The notes below the pieces were generated by a model that ran no database searches, was not told the DNA's origin, and worked only from the letters and a program-made list of their open reading frames with translations. From Clostridia bacterium (GTDB lineage Bacteria; Bacillota; Clostridia; Oscillospirales; CAG-272), in the NCBI GenBank assembly GCA_017412045.1, contig JAFQOX010000136.1, positions 1 through 39,301 of the forward strand: 39,301 nt of DNA, in the 5' to 3' direction. The position numbers and the translations under genes are program-made. Below are positions 33,440 to 39,301 of this stretch, in pieces (the stretch's first letter is position 1; each line of letters starts with the position of its first letter).

Positions 33440-35158
33440 ATGATCAAACGATTTTTTCAATATTATAAACCGCACAGAAAGCTTTTCTTCGCAGACCTTT
33501 TCTGCGCGTTCCTGCTTTCGCTCTGCGACCTTTTTTACCCGATGATCACCCGCTCGATGCTCAACGACTATATCCCCAACAGGAAGCTGCGCATTCTCGT
33601 GCTCTGGGGCTTGATCCTCTGCGTGATCTATCTCGTGAAGATGGGGCTGAAATACTTCATCCAGTATTACGGACACCTCGTCGGCATCCGTATGCAGGCG
33701 GATATGCGAAAGGAAGCCTTCGATCATATCGAAAAGCTTCCCTTCACCTACTTCGATAACAACAAAACGGGCGCGATCATGTCCCGTATCGTCGGCGACC
33801 TCCAGGAGATCGCCGAGCTGGCGCACCACGGACCTGAGGATCTGATCGTTTCCTGCTTTCTGCTGGTCGGCTCCTTCATCCTGATGTCGACCATCAATAT
33901 CTGGCTGACGCTGATCATTTTCGCCTTTCTCCCCTTCCTGATCTGGTTTGCGGCGAGAAAACGCCTGAAAATGAGCGAAGCCTTCACAAAATCCAGAGAA
34001 GAGGTGGCGGACGTCAACGCCACGCTCGAAAACAGCATTGCGGGTATTCGCGTGGCAAAGGCTTTCGAAAACAGCGAATACGAGTCCCGCAAATTCCAGA
34101 AGCACAATCTTCTTTTCTTGGAGGCGCGCGGAAAATCCTATCGCGCGATGGCGGAATTTTTCTCGGGCAACGGCTTTATCATCGACGTGCTGAACGTGGT
34201 CATTCTGATCGCGGGCGGTATCTTTACCTATAAGGGCTGGATCGACTACGCCGATTTCGCCTCCTTCATCATTTTCGTCAATATCTTCATGACGCCCATC
34301 CGCAATCTGATCAACCTGATCGAGCAGCTCCAGAACGGCATGAGCGGCTTCACGCGCTTCTGCGAGCTGATGGACACCCCCGTCGAGCAGGATGCCGAGG
34401 ATGCCAAGGAGCTGACCGACGTCAAGGGAAAGATTGATTTCAATCACGTCAGCTTCTCCTACGGCGACAGCGAAAAGGAGGTTCTGCACGGCGTGGATCT
34501 CCACATCGAGCCTGGTCAAACGGTCGCGCTCGTCGGTCCCTCGGGCGCGGGCAAAACGACAATGTGCCACATTCTGCCCCGCTTCTACGAGATCAAGGAC
34601 GGCGAAATCCTCGTGGACGGCGAGGACATCCGCGGCGTGACGAGATCCTCTCTGCGCCGTCATATCGGCATCGTCACGCAGGACGTTTTCCTTTTCACGG
34701 GCACGGTCTATGAGAATATCGCCTACGGCAAGGAGGGCGCGACCGAGGAGGAGGTCATCGCCGCCGCCAAGCGCGCCAACATTCACGAATTTATCGAAGC
34801 GCTCCCCGACGGCTATCAGACCTTCGTGGGAGAACGCGGCGTGAAGCTTTCGGGCGGACAGAAGCAGAGAATTTCCATCGCGCGCGTATTCCTGAAGGAT
34901 CCCGCGATCCTCATTCTTGACGAAGCGACCAGCGCGCTGGATAACGCAACGGAAATCATGATCAAAAAATCCCTCGATCAGCTTTGCCGCGGAAGAACCA
35001 CCCTCGTCGTCGCACACAGACTTTCGACCGTCAGAAACGCCGACGAGATCGTCGTCATTACCGAGGACGGCATCCGCGAGCGCGGCTCGCACGAAAGCCT
35101 GCTGGAGGAAAACGGTATGTACGCCGACCTCTACCGCTCCCAATTCGCGCAGGCGTAA
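33440..35158 (+). CDS. MsbA/LmrA-type ABC exporter half-transporter (572 aa)
   Basis: Six TM segments fill residues about 15-300, followed by the nucleotide-binding domain (about 330-572) with Walker A GPSGAGKTT, Q-loop VTQDVFLF, signature LSGGQKQR, Walker B ILILDEATSALD and H-loop VAHRLSTV. It works as a homodimeric exporter of lipids, drugs or peptides; the substrate cannot be told. SD AAGGAG, 8 bp before the ATG at 33440. It is 41 bp before the DUF951 gene, sharing its terminator. A 597-codon antisense frame (33389-35182) is a shadow. Confidence 0.92.
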   Translation: MIKRFFQYYKPHRKLFFADLFCAFLLSLCDLFYPMITRSMLNDYIPNRKLRILVLWGLILCVIYLVKMGLKYFIQYYGHLVGIRMQADMRKEAFDHIEKLPFTYFDNNKTGAIMSRIVGDLQEIAELAHHGPEDLIVSCFLLVGSFILMSTINIWLTLIIFAFLPFLIWFAARKRLKMSEAFTKSREEVADVNATLENSIAGIRVAKAFENSEYESRKFQKHNLLFLEARGKSYRAMAEFFSGNGFIIDVLNVVILIAGGIFTYKGWIDYADFASFIIFVNIFMTPIRNLINLIEQLQNGMSGFTRFCELMDTPVEQDAEDAKELTDVKGKIDFNHVSFSYGDSEKEVLHGVDLHIEPGQTVALVGPSGAGKTTMCHILPRFYEIKDGEILVDGEDIRGVTRSSLRRHIGIVTQDVFLFTGTVYENIAYGKEGATEEEVIAAAKRANIHEFIEALPDGYQTFVGERGVKLSGGQKQRISIARVFLKDPAILILDEATSALDNATEIMIKKSLDQLCRGRTTLVVAHRLSTVRNADEIVVITEDGIRERGSHESLLEENGMYADLYRSQFAQA

Positions 35159-35199
35159 GCAACGGAAAGATAAATATTGCAAGAAAGGATCGTTCAGCC

Positions 35200-35391
35200 A
35201 TGGAGATCAAAAAATTCAACGTCGGTGACGTTCTGGAGATGAAAAAAACGCACCCCTGCGGTGAAAAGCGCATGAAGGTGCTCCGTATCGGATCGGATAT
35301 CCGCATGGTCTGCGTGAAATGCGGCAGAGATATTACCGTTTCGCGGGAAAAGATCGAAAAAAATATCAAAGTCGTCATTTCAGGGGAGTGA
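35200..35391 (+). CDS. DUF951 family protein (63 aa)
   Basis: A small basic protein, FNVGDVLEMKKTHPCGEKRMKVLRIGSDIRMVCVKCGRDITVSR. The Cys pattern (C20, C38, C41) and the HPCG motif mark the DUF951 family, common in Firmicutes and of unknown function, with a fold suggestive of nucleic-acid binding. The start is the ATG at 35200 with a weak SD (AAAGGA, 10 bp). A longer frame to 34984 overlaps the ABC gene and is not used. It ends ahead of an inverted-repeat element and a strong terminator. Confidence 0.88.
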   Translation: MEIKKFNVGDVLEMKKTHPCGEKRMKVLRIGSDIRMVCVKCGRDITVSREKIEKNIKVVISGE

Positions 35392-35436
35392 TCCGTCGGT
35401 TCTCCTGACACCGCACCGTGTTTATGATACCCGCAG

Positions 35437-35547
35437 TACCTTGTAACAACGAAAAATTTATATTTCATATTCCGCCCGAGATCCTTCGCTACGCTCGAGG
35501 ATGACACGGGCGGGGGAACAAAGTCAAGTTTTCGTTGGTACAAGGTA
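35437..35547. repeat. 111-bp MITE-like inverted-repeat element
   Basis: Terminal inverted repeats of 19 bp with one mismatch (35437-35455 and 35529-35547, TACCTTGTA...TACAAGGTA). Inside lies a second inverted pair CCGCCCG/CGGGCGG (35472-35478, 35507-35513), which encloses GAGATCCTTCGCTACGCTC and AGGATGACA. The inner motif resembles a hairpin repeat common in bacterial intergenic regions. No ORF is present. The right terminal repeat lies 9 bp before the terminator. Confidence 0.7.
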
Positions 35548-35556
35548 GTAGAAAGA

Positions 35557-35601
35557 AAGAGATAACAAATCGGTTCGTAGCCGAAATGTTATCTCTTTTT
35601 T
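35557..35601 (+). terminator. Terminator of the ABC-DUF951 operon, probably bidirectional
   Basis: Stem AGAGATAACA/TGTTATCTCT with inner TCGG/CCGA, followed on the plus strand by TTTTTT. The minus-strand side also shows TTTCTTTC, so it can serve the convergent degV gene. Confidence 0.88.
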
Positions 35602-35638
35602 GTATGATGGCTCGTTTGAAAAAGTGAGATGGACTCGA

Positions 35639-36496
35639 TTATTCGCCCTTGACGTAGTAGAGCACGCCGAGCGTATTGGGACCGCAGTGGCTGGAAATGA
35701 CGCCGCCCGCTCTGGTGACGAGGATTTCTCCGAAATAATTCAGCTCGGCAAGCTTATCGCAGATCGACTGAATGGTCTTTTCGTTACAGCCGGAGTGCGT
35801 GACGAAAACGCGCGTGGGATCCGCCTTGGCAAGCTCGGGCTTGAGGCTTTCAAAATATTTATTCAGCGCGACGTCCATTTTGCCCGTGAATTTCTTTCCG
35901 ACGCTCATCGCGCCGTCGCGGACGAGGATCATCGGATGGAGGCGGAGCGTATTCGCCATCATTGCCGTCAGCGCGGAGCATCTGCCGCCTCTGGCAAGGA
36001 AGGTCAGCGTGTCGATGACGAAGCTGGCGCGGACGTTGCTTTTCTTTTCCTCGATGTCTACGACGATCTCCTCGGCGCTCATGCCCGCTGCGGCAAGCTC
36101 AGCGGCGCGGATGACCTGCAAGCCGATGCCCGTGGAAAGGTTTGCAGAATCAATCACGAAGAGACGGTCGTATTCCTCCTGCATGGCGATCATCTGGATC
36201 ACGTTGCAGGTGCCGCTCATCTTGGTCGAAATTCCGAAAAAGATGATGTCCTCTCCCGCGTCCATGAAGGGACGGAGAATTTCCTTGGAGCGGGCAATGT
36301 TGACCGCGGAGGTTTTGGGCGTGGTTTTGTTTTTGTTTGCCCATGCGAAAATTTCATCCGGTGTGACCTCCTGACCGTCGTAATAGCTCTTGTCATCCAT
36401 GATGATACAGAGCGGAATGACGGGGATGCCGTATTTGGCAAGAAGCTCCTCTGAAAGATCGCACGTGCTGTCGGCGACGATTCGGACTTTTTTCAT
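35639..36496 (-). CDS. DegV family fatty-acid-binding protein (285 aa)
   Basis: It starts MKKVRIVADSTCDLSEELLAKYGIPVIPLCI, the DegV hallmark. TPKTSAVN, GISTKMSGTCNV, VIDSANLSTGIGLQV, LARGGRCSA and THSGCNEKT are also conserved. These proteins bind fatty acids for the FakAB kinase route; the FakA partner is not in this window. The start is the ATG at 36496; the longer frame to 36556 includes the SD (AAGGAG). The SD is 14 bp away, rather far. It has a perfect sigma-A promoter. Confidence 0.93.
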   Translation of the reverse strand: MKKVRIVADSTCDLSEELLAKYGIPVIPLCIIMDDKSYYDGQEVTPDEIFAWANKNKTTPKTSAVNIARSKEILRPFMDAGEDIIFFGISTKMSGTCNVIQMIAMQEEYDRLFVIDSANLSTGIGLQVIRAAELAAAGMSAEEIVVDIEEKKSNVRASFVIDTLTFLARGGRCSALTAMMANTLRLHPMILVRDGAMSVGKKFTGKMDVALNKYFESLKPELAKADPTRVFVTHSGCNEKTIQSICDKLAELNYFGEILVTRAGGVISSHCGPNTLGVLYYVKGE

Positions 36497-36568
36497 AATT
36501 AAAGAACAGACTCCTTTACGTTTTAAATTTCGATTTCTTTCAACAAAAAATTCCATTATTTGATAACT

Positions 36569-36597
36569 ATTATATTACAAAACTATTCTTTTGTCAA
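36569..36597 (-). promoter_or_regulatory. Perfect consensus promoter of the degV gene
   Basis: Minus strand: TTGACA (36592-36597), exactly 17 bp, TATAAT (36569-36574). Both hexamers are perfect, so expression should be strong and probably constitutive. The leader to the ATG is about 70 nt. Confidence 0.93.
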
Positions 36598-36785
36598 TAC
36601 GTTCTCCAATATTTTCCAAATCAAGCGCATGATCTGATTCCGCGTGATTTCCGTCAGAGGCACGAGCCCAAACGTGCGAAAACGGATCGCCATTTATATG
36701 CCTCTCATCGTCAAGCCTTGGAATAGACTTATCTCTTGGCGATGGCAGCTATCTTCCGATACAGCTCTATGCTTATAAACGAGAG

Positions 36786-37640
36786 CTACGTATGGTTTCT
36801 CAGTTCCGCTTTGTATTTCTCCACCAATGCATCAAATTCTCTGATATATTTTTCGAGCCTTGCTTGCCCTTTGGGCAGATCCAGCCCCGGTTTTCTGTAT
36901 CCGCAAATTCTGACGTCGTTGAGTATCGCATCTTCCGTATTGTATGCTCCCATGGAATTTCCTTTCATATGCGGGTATTTTGCACACATATAGGCGATCT
37001 CCTCCGTCGTAAACATTCCGGCAGGGAAATCAAATCTGGTGAGACTCGGCACGCAATCCAAAACACGCGTGTCTCTGTTTTCTAACTTGATATTACGGAA
37101 GTACACCCTTTCCAAAGAGTCCATTCCTCTCATCCATTCCAAGCTGTTCATCGGATAGGGCGTATCCATATCTCCGATGAACACGACCTGCCTCAAACGC
37201 TTTGCGGTACGTAAGGCGCTCGGATTATATGCAATCTTCTTCGTTGACGAAAGCCAGAGGTATTCGAGCTCCGGATTTTCAGACATATCCCAAAGAGTAC
37301 TGTTGCGGATATTCCAATAAATACTGACACCCTGCAGATGCTTCAGCTTTTCAAGCGGTGAAAAATCGGATATCAGCTGACATTTGAAAAAACTTAAAAA
37401 CTCGTATTCTTCGCCGTAATTCTCGATAAAATATTCAAAGCTTTTTTGGTTCATTCCGCAAATTTCAAGAATTTTTTTGCTTTTTCCCTTGCTCATTTCA
37501 TAATCGACGTCGTCCGGTGACATATTACACGGCGAAAAAGCGCCGCTGGGATTCGGCTTGTCTCTTGAAACGTATAAACGCTTATCTTCGTCATTGACGT
37601 GAATAAACCATTCGTGACTCAAATTTTGCCCGTCGCTCAT
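36786..37640 (-). CDS. Hypothetical protein with leucine-rich-repeat-like segments (284 aa)
   Basis: Not recognised as a named family. Residues about 85-215 show LRR-like spacing (LEKLKHLQGVSIYWN, NPELEYLWLSST, AKRLRQVVFIGDM, MDSLERVYFRNIKL, VPSLTRFDFPAG), so a curved repeat fold for protein binding is likely. The N-terminal part (EWFIHVNDEDKRLYVSRDKPN) and C-terminal coil (QARLEKYIREFDALVEKYKAEL) are not typical. There is no signal peptide or TM segment. SD AAAGGAG, 8 bp before the ATG. It lies 46 bp after the sialidase-like gene and may be co-transcribed with it. Confidence 0.75.
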   Translation of the reverse strand: MSDGQNLSHEWFIHVNDEDKRLYVSRDKPNPSGAFSPCNMSPDDVDYEMSKGKSKKILEICGMNQKSFEYFIENYGEEYEFLSFFKCQLISDFSPLEKLKHLQGVSIYWNIRNSTLWDMSENPELEYLWLSSTKKIAYNPSALRTAKRLRQVVFIGDMDTPYPMNSLEWMRGMDSLERVYFRNIKLENRDTRVLDCVPSLTRFDFPAGMFTTEEIAYMCAKYPHMKGNSMGAYNTEDAILNDVRICGYRKPGLDLPKGQARLEKYIREFDALVEKYKAELRNHT

Positions 37641-37686
37641 GTTCTGTTCTCCTTTGCCATATGAATTGAGGTATCGTAATATTGAT

Positions 37687-38802
37687 TTAAAAATCCAATT
37701 CGCCGATATCTACCTTCGTGATTTTTGTCCCATTCAGACAGATCGGCGTATGATCGCTATGATAATATGCAACGAGGAAGCCGTCTTTCGTTTCAATGAC
37801 TGCCGGGTAACAATAGCTGTTTTGCGTATCGCTTTCCAGCAATCGGCATGTTCGGGAAAAGGGGAGATAGCCGCCATCGCGAAACGAATCACGCATATCA
37901 ACGAAAGAAAGTCCTCCGTCATCACTGACTGCCAGCACGAAAGGCGTTCTTTTGGGGCTTTTCCAATCCTCACAGTCTTCTCTGAGACAATGATACCCGA
38001 TCGGATTGAAAATAGCCACCGTCCTGCCGTGAACCGAGGAAACCTGCATGGGCGAGTCGGGAGAAGTAAAGCGGAATGCCGGAGTGACATCTCCGAAGCT
38101 CATACCGCCGTCATCGGAAAAGCATTGATACTGATGTCCGTAGGCAGTTCGGCAAAACATCCAAATTCTGCCGTCGGGAAGCTCGTAAAGTCCCGGCTCT
38201 TGCAGCTGCGTATTGTCATGATAAGGCGAACGAACGAATCCATCCATCTGATGAAAGGTTCTGCCGTCGTCGTCCGAATAGCACACGGTCAGCATTCCCG
38301 GGGCGAGCCGTCTGCCGGATTCTCCGTGATATGCCGCGGGAAAGAGAATTCTGCCGTTTTTCAATCGGATCAGCCTATCGTTGTTTACGCAATAATAGCC
38401 GTCTCTGTTGACACAAAGGATCGGCGCAGAGAACGTGTTTCCTTCATCCGAGGAACGAACGAAGTACGGCATACACAAAAGTTTGTTATCCTTCATTGAT
38501 TTGCGCAGATATAAAACACCCATGTCACCGTTTTCGAGGCGGATCAGGCTTGCCGACATGAGATTGAGCGCTTCTTCGTCTTTTTCGATCAGGATCCGGC
38601 TTTCCGACCAGGTTTCTCCTTCATCATGGGAATAGATGGCTTCGAGTCTTGCGGTGGCATGGTCATTCCAATCGTCGCCGTAATATTTCGTATAAACGCA
38701 CATGATGCGCCCATCCCGAAGTCTGAGAAAGGAACTTTCTCCGTTTCTGGGGTTGTGTTCTCCGGTTCTGAGAAAGCATACTTCTCTGCCAATTTGTTTC
38801 AT
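37687..38802 (-). CDS. Sialidase/BNR-repeat family protein, cytoplasmic (371 aa)
   Basis: A six-bladed propeller-type protein with at least five Asp boxes: SHDEGETW (58-65), SSDEGNTF, SDDDGRTF, SDDGGMSF, SDDGGLSF. The N-terminus HNPRNGESSFLRLRDGRIMCVYTKY matches the exo-sialidase-like (BNR_2) family, many of which are not true sialidases. The start is the ATG at 38802 (MKQIGREVCFL) with SD AAAGGAG at 9 bp; an earlier frame to 38859 has none. No signal peptide. No nan (sialic acid catabolism) genes are near, so the substrate is open. Confidence 0.8.
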   Translation of the reverse strand: MKQIGREVCFLRTGEHNPRNGESSFLRLRDGRIMCVYTKYYGDDWNDHATARLEAIYSHDEGETWSESRILIEKDEEALNLMSASLIRLENGDMGVLYLRKSMKDNKLLCMPYFVRSSDEGNTFSAPILCVNRDGYYCVNNDRLIRLKNGRILFPAAYHGESGRRLAPGMLTVCYSDDDGRTFHQMDGFVRSPYHDNTQLQEPGLYELPDGRIWMFCRTAYGHQYQCFSDDGGMSFGDVTPAFRFTSPDSPMQVSSVHGRTVAIFNPIGYHCLREDCEDWKSPKRTPFVLAVSDDGGLSFVDMRDSFRDGGYLPFSRTCRLLESDTQNSYCYPAVIETKDGFLVAYYHSDHTPICLNGTKITKVDIGELDF

Positions 38803-38889
38803 TGCCTTTATCTCCTTTCGATTTTTGAGAGATTTGCTCGTTTTTCTGACAAACGGCAAACATCCCCCGATTTAACTTTCTGGATAGGA

Positions 38890-39153
38890 CTGTATATATA
38901 CTCGTTTTGCTTCATATTTAGTGGCTTGGTTACATATCAAACAGAGCAAATTTATGAAAAGTATGCGGACGGTCTTCTTTATACAAATGTCGATACCCAT
39001 AAAATTGATATAACCTCCGACCGTATTGAAATTCCGATTTCCGAATTTCTGACGTTTGCGGAACGAGGGACTTCGGCACAATTAACCGCAAGCAAACTTT
39101 CAGGCGAATTATATGAGATTCAATGTGATGGAAAAGTTTTATATAAAGTATGA
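38890..39153 (+). pseudogene. 3' fragment of an unrecognised coding region
   Basis: An open frame ends at the TGA at 39151-39153. Its last about 70 codons read like protein (YADGLLYTNVDTHKIDITSD, then RIEIPISEFLTFAERGTSAQ), but no ATG with an SD is available. Upstream the frame enters the antisense strand of the sialidase-like gene. It is probably the tail of a gene truncated by rearrangement. The parent family is not recognised, and it could be a chance open frame. Confidence 0.35.
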
Positions 39154-39262
39154 TTCGTATTAGGGCTTGTTTGAAAAATAGCGATATGACCAAAAGTGAG
39201 GAATTTTTTCGTAGAACAAGCTGATTTTTTGCAGAAATACGATATGTATTTCAAAAAAAATA

Positions 39263-39294
39263 AGCGCAGTTATGCGGAAAAATAACCGCTTTTT
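39263..39294 (+). terminator. Possible terminator after the gene fragment
   Basis: AGCG..GTTAT (39263-39273) pairs with ATAAC.CGCT (39282-39290), with a 2-nt bulge, followed by TTTTT. It lies 110 bp after the fragment's stop. The 39154-39262 stretch shows nothing else. Confidence 0.45.
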
Positions 39295-39301
39295 GGGCGT
39301 G

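Noticed and set aside
33389..35182. 597-codon open frame on the minus strand
   Set aside because: It is antisense to the MsbA-type ABC gene, a GC-driven shadow.
36583..36693. 36-codon minus-strand frame with a GAGAGG SD upstream of degV
   Set aside because: It runs over the -35 box of the perfect degV promoter and shows no recognisable feature; possible but not supportable.
36733..36785. Readable continuation after the TAG stop of the LRR-like gene (ends IELYRKIAAIAKR)
   Set aside because: Only 18 codons. It could hint at stop-codon readthrough or a new nonsense mutation, but nothing else supports it.

Overview
The window reads as a chromosomal segment of an anaerobic, medium-GC Bacillota (Clostridia-type) bacterium. 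Three things support this: Shine-Dalgarno-led genes with textbook sigma-A promoters (TTGACA-N17-TATAAT types); the anaerobic thiazole route (ThiH rather than ThiO) and the short HisG plus HisZ pair; and Firmicutes families such as DegV, DUF951 and VanZ. No rRNA, tRNA, CRISPR array, transposase or phage gene was seen. Species cannot be named from the sequence alone.

Layout. 1-1997 (minus) is the 5' part of a zinc-ribbon/TIR/Sel1-repeat protein cut by the window edge. 2010-2480 is a repeat-rich spacer. 2533-7730 (minus) holds two overlapping ATPase-permease fusions that form one MacB/FtsX-type exporter operon. 7939-16465 (minus) is a complete histidine operon, hisZ-G-D-C-B-H-A-F-IE-J, with a strong promoter and a 93-nt foldable leader. 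Next come a metallophosphoesterase (16679-17353), a cluster of three terminators embedded in a repeated element, a GT8-acyltransferase fusion (17843-19636) and a small DNA glycosylase (19802-20287). 20431-26900 (minus) is a thiamine operon, thiS-F-G-H-E-HAD-D-C, under a TPP riboswitch with a terminator. 27244-28098 is a putative 10-TM metal/arsenic-type exporter with a long leader. 28369-31473 is a GH106-like glycoside hydrolase. The plus strand then carries VanZ and an XRE/TPR regulator (31824-33187), an array of GTGATAT-spaced hairpins, an MsbA-type ABC transporter and a DUF951 protein (33440-35391). The right end has DegV, an LRR-like protein, an Asp-box sialidase-like protein (all minus) and a fragmentary plus-strand reading frame.

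How it fits together. The his and thi operons are whole biosynthetic units: all ten activities from PRPP to histidine are present, and the thi operon makes both the pyrimidine (ThiC, ThiD) and thiazole (ThiS/F/G/H) halves and joins them (ThiE). ThiL, the final kinase, is not in the window. The two carbohydrate enzymes lack signal peptides and look cytoplasmic.

The most unusual content is non-coding. (1) An intercistronic, two-hairpin element occurs between stop codon and next SD in both the his operon (hisB-hisH) and the thi operon (thiH-thiE). (2) A family of elements begins right after terminator U-tracts with CATAGGAAATTGCGCAAA. (3) A four-unit GTGATAT-hairpin array lies at 33243-33338. 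(4) A shared AAACG-NNN-CGTTT palindrome sits in the -35/-10 spacer of two unrelated promoters. (5) A 111-bp MITE-like inverted-repeat element lies at 35437-35547. The TIR-Sel1 protein and the GT8-PlsC fusion are the most interesting proteins.
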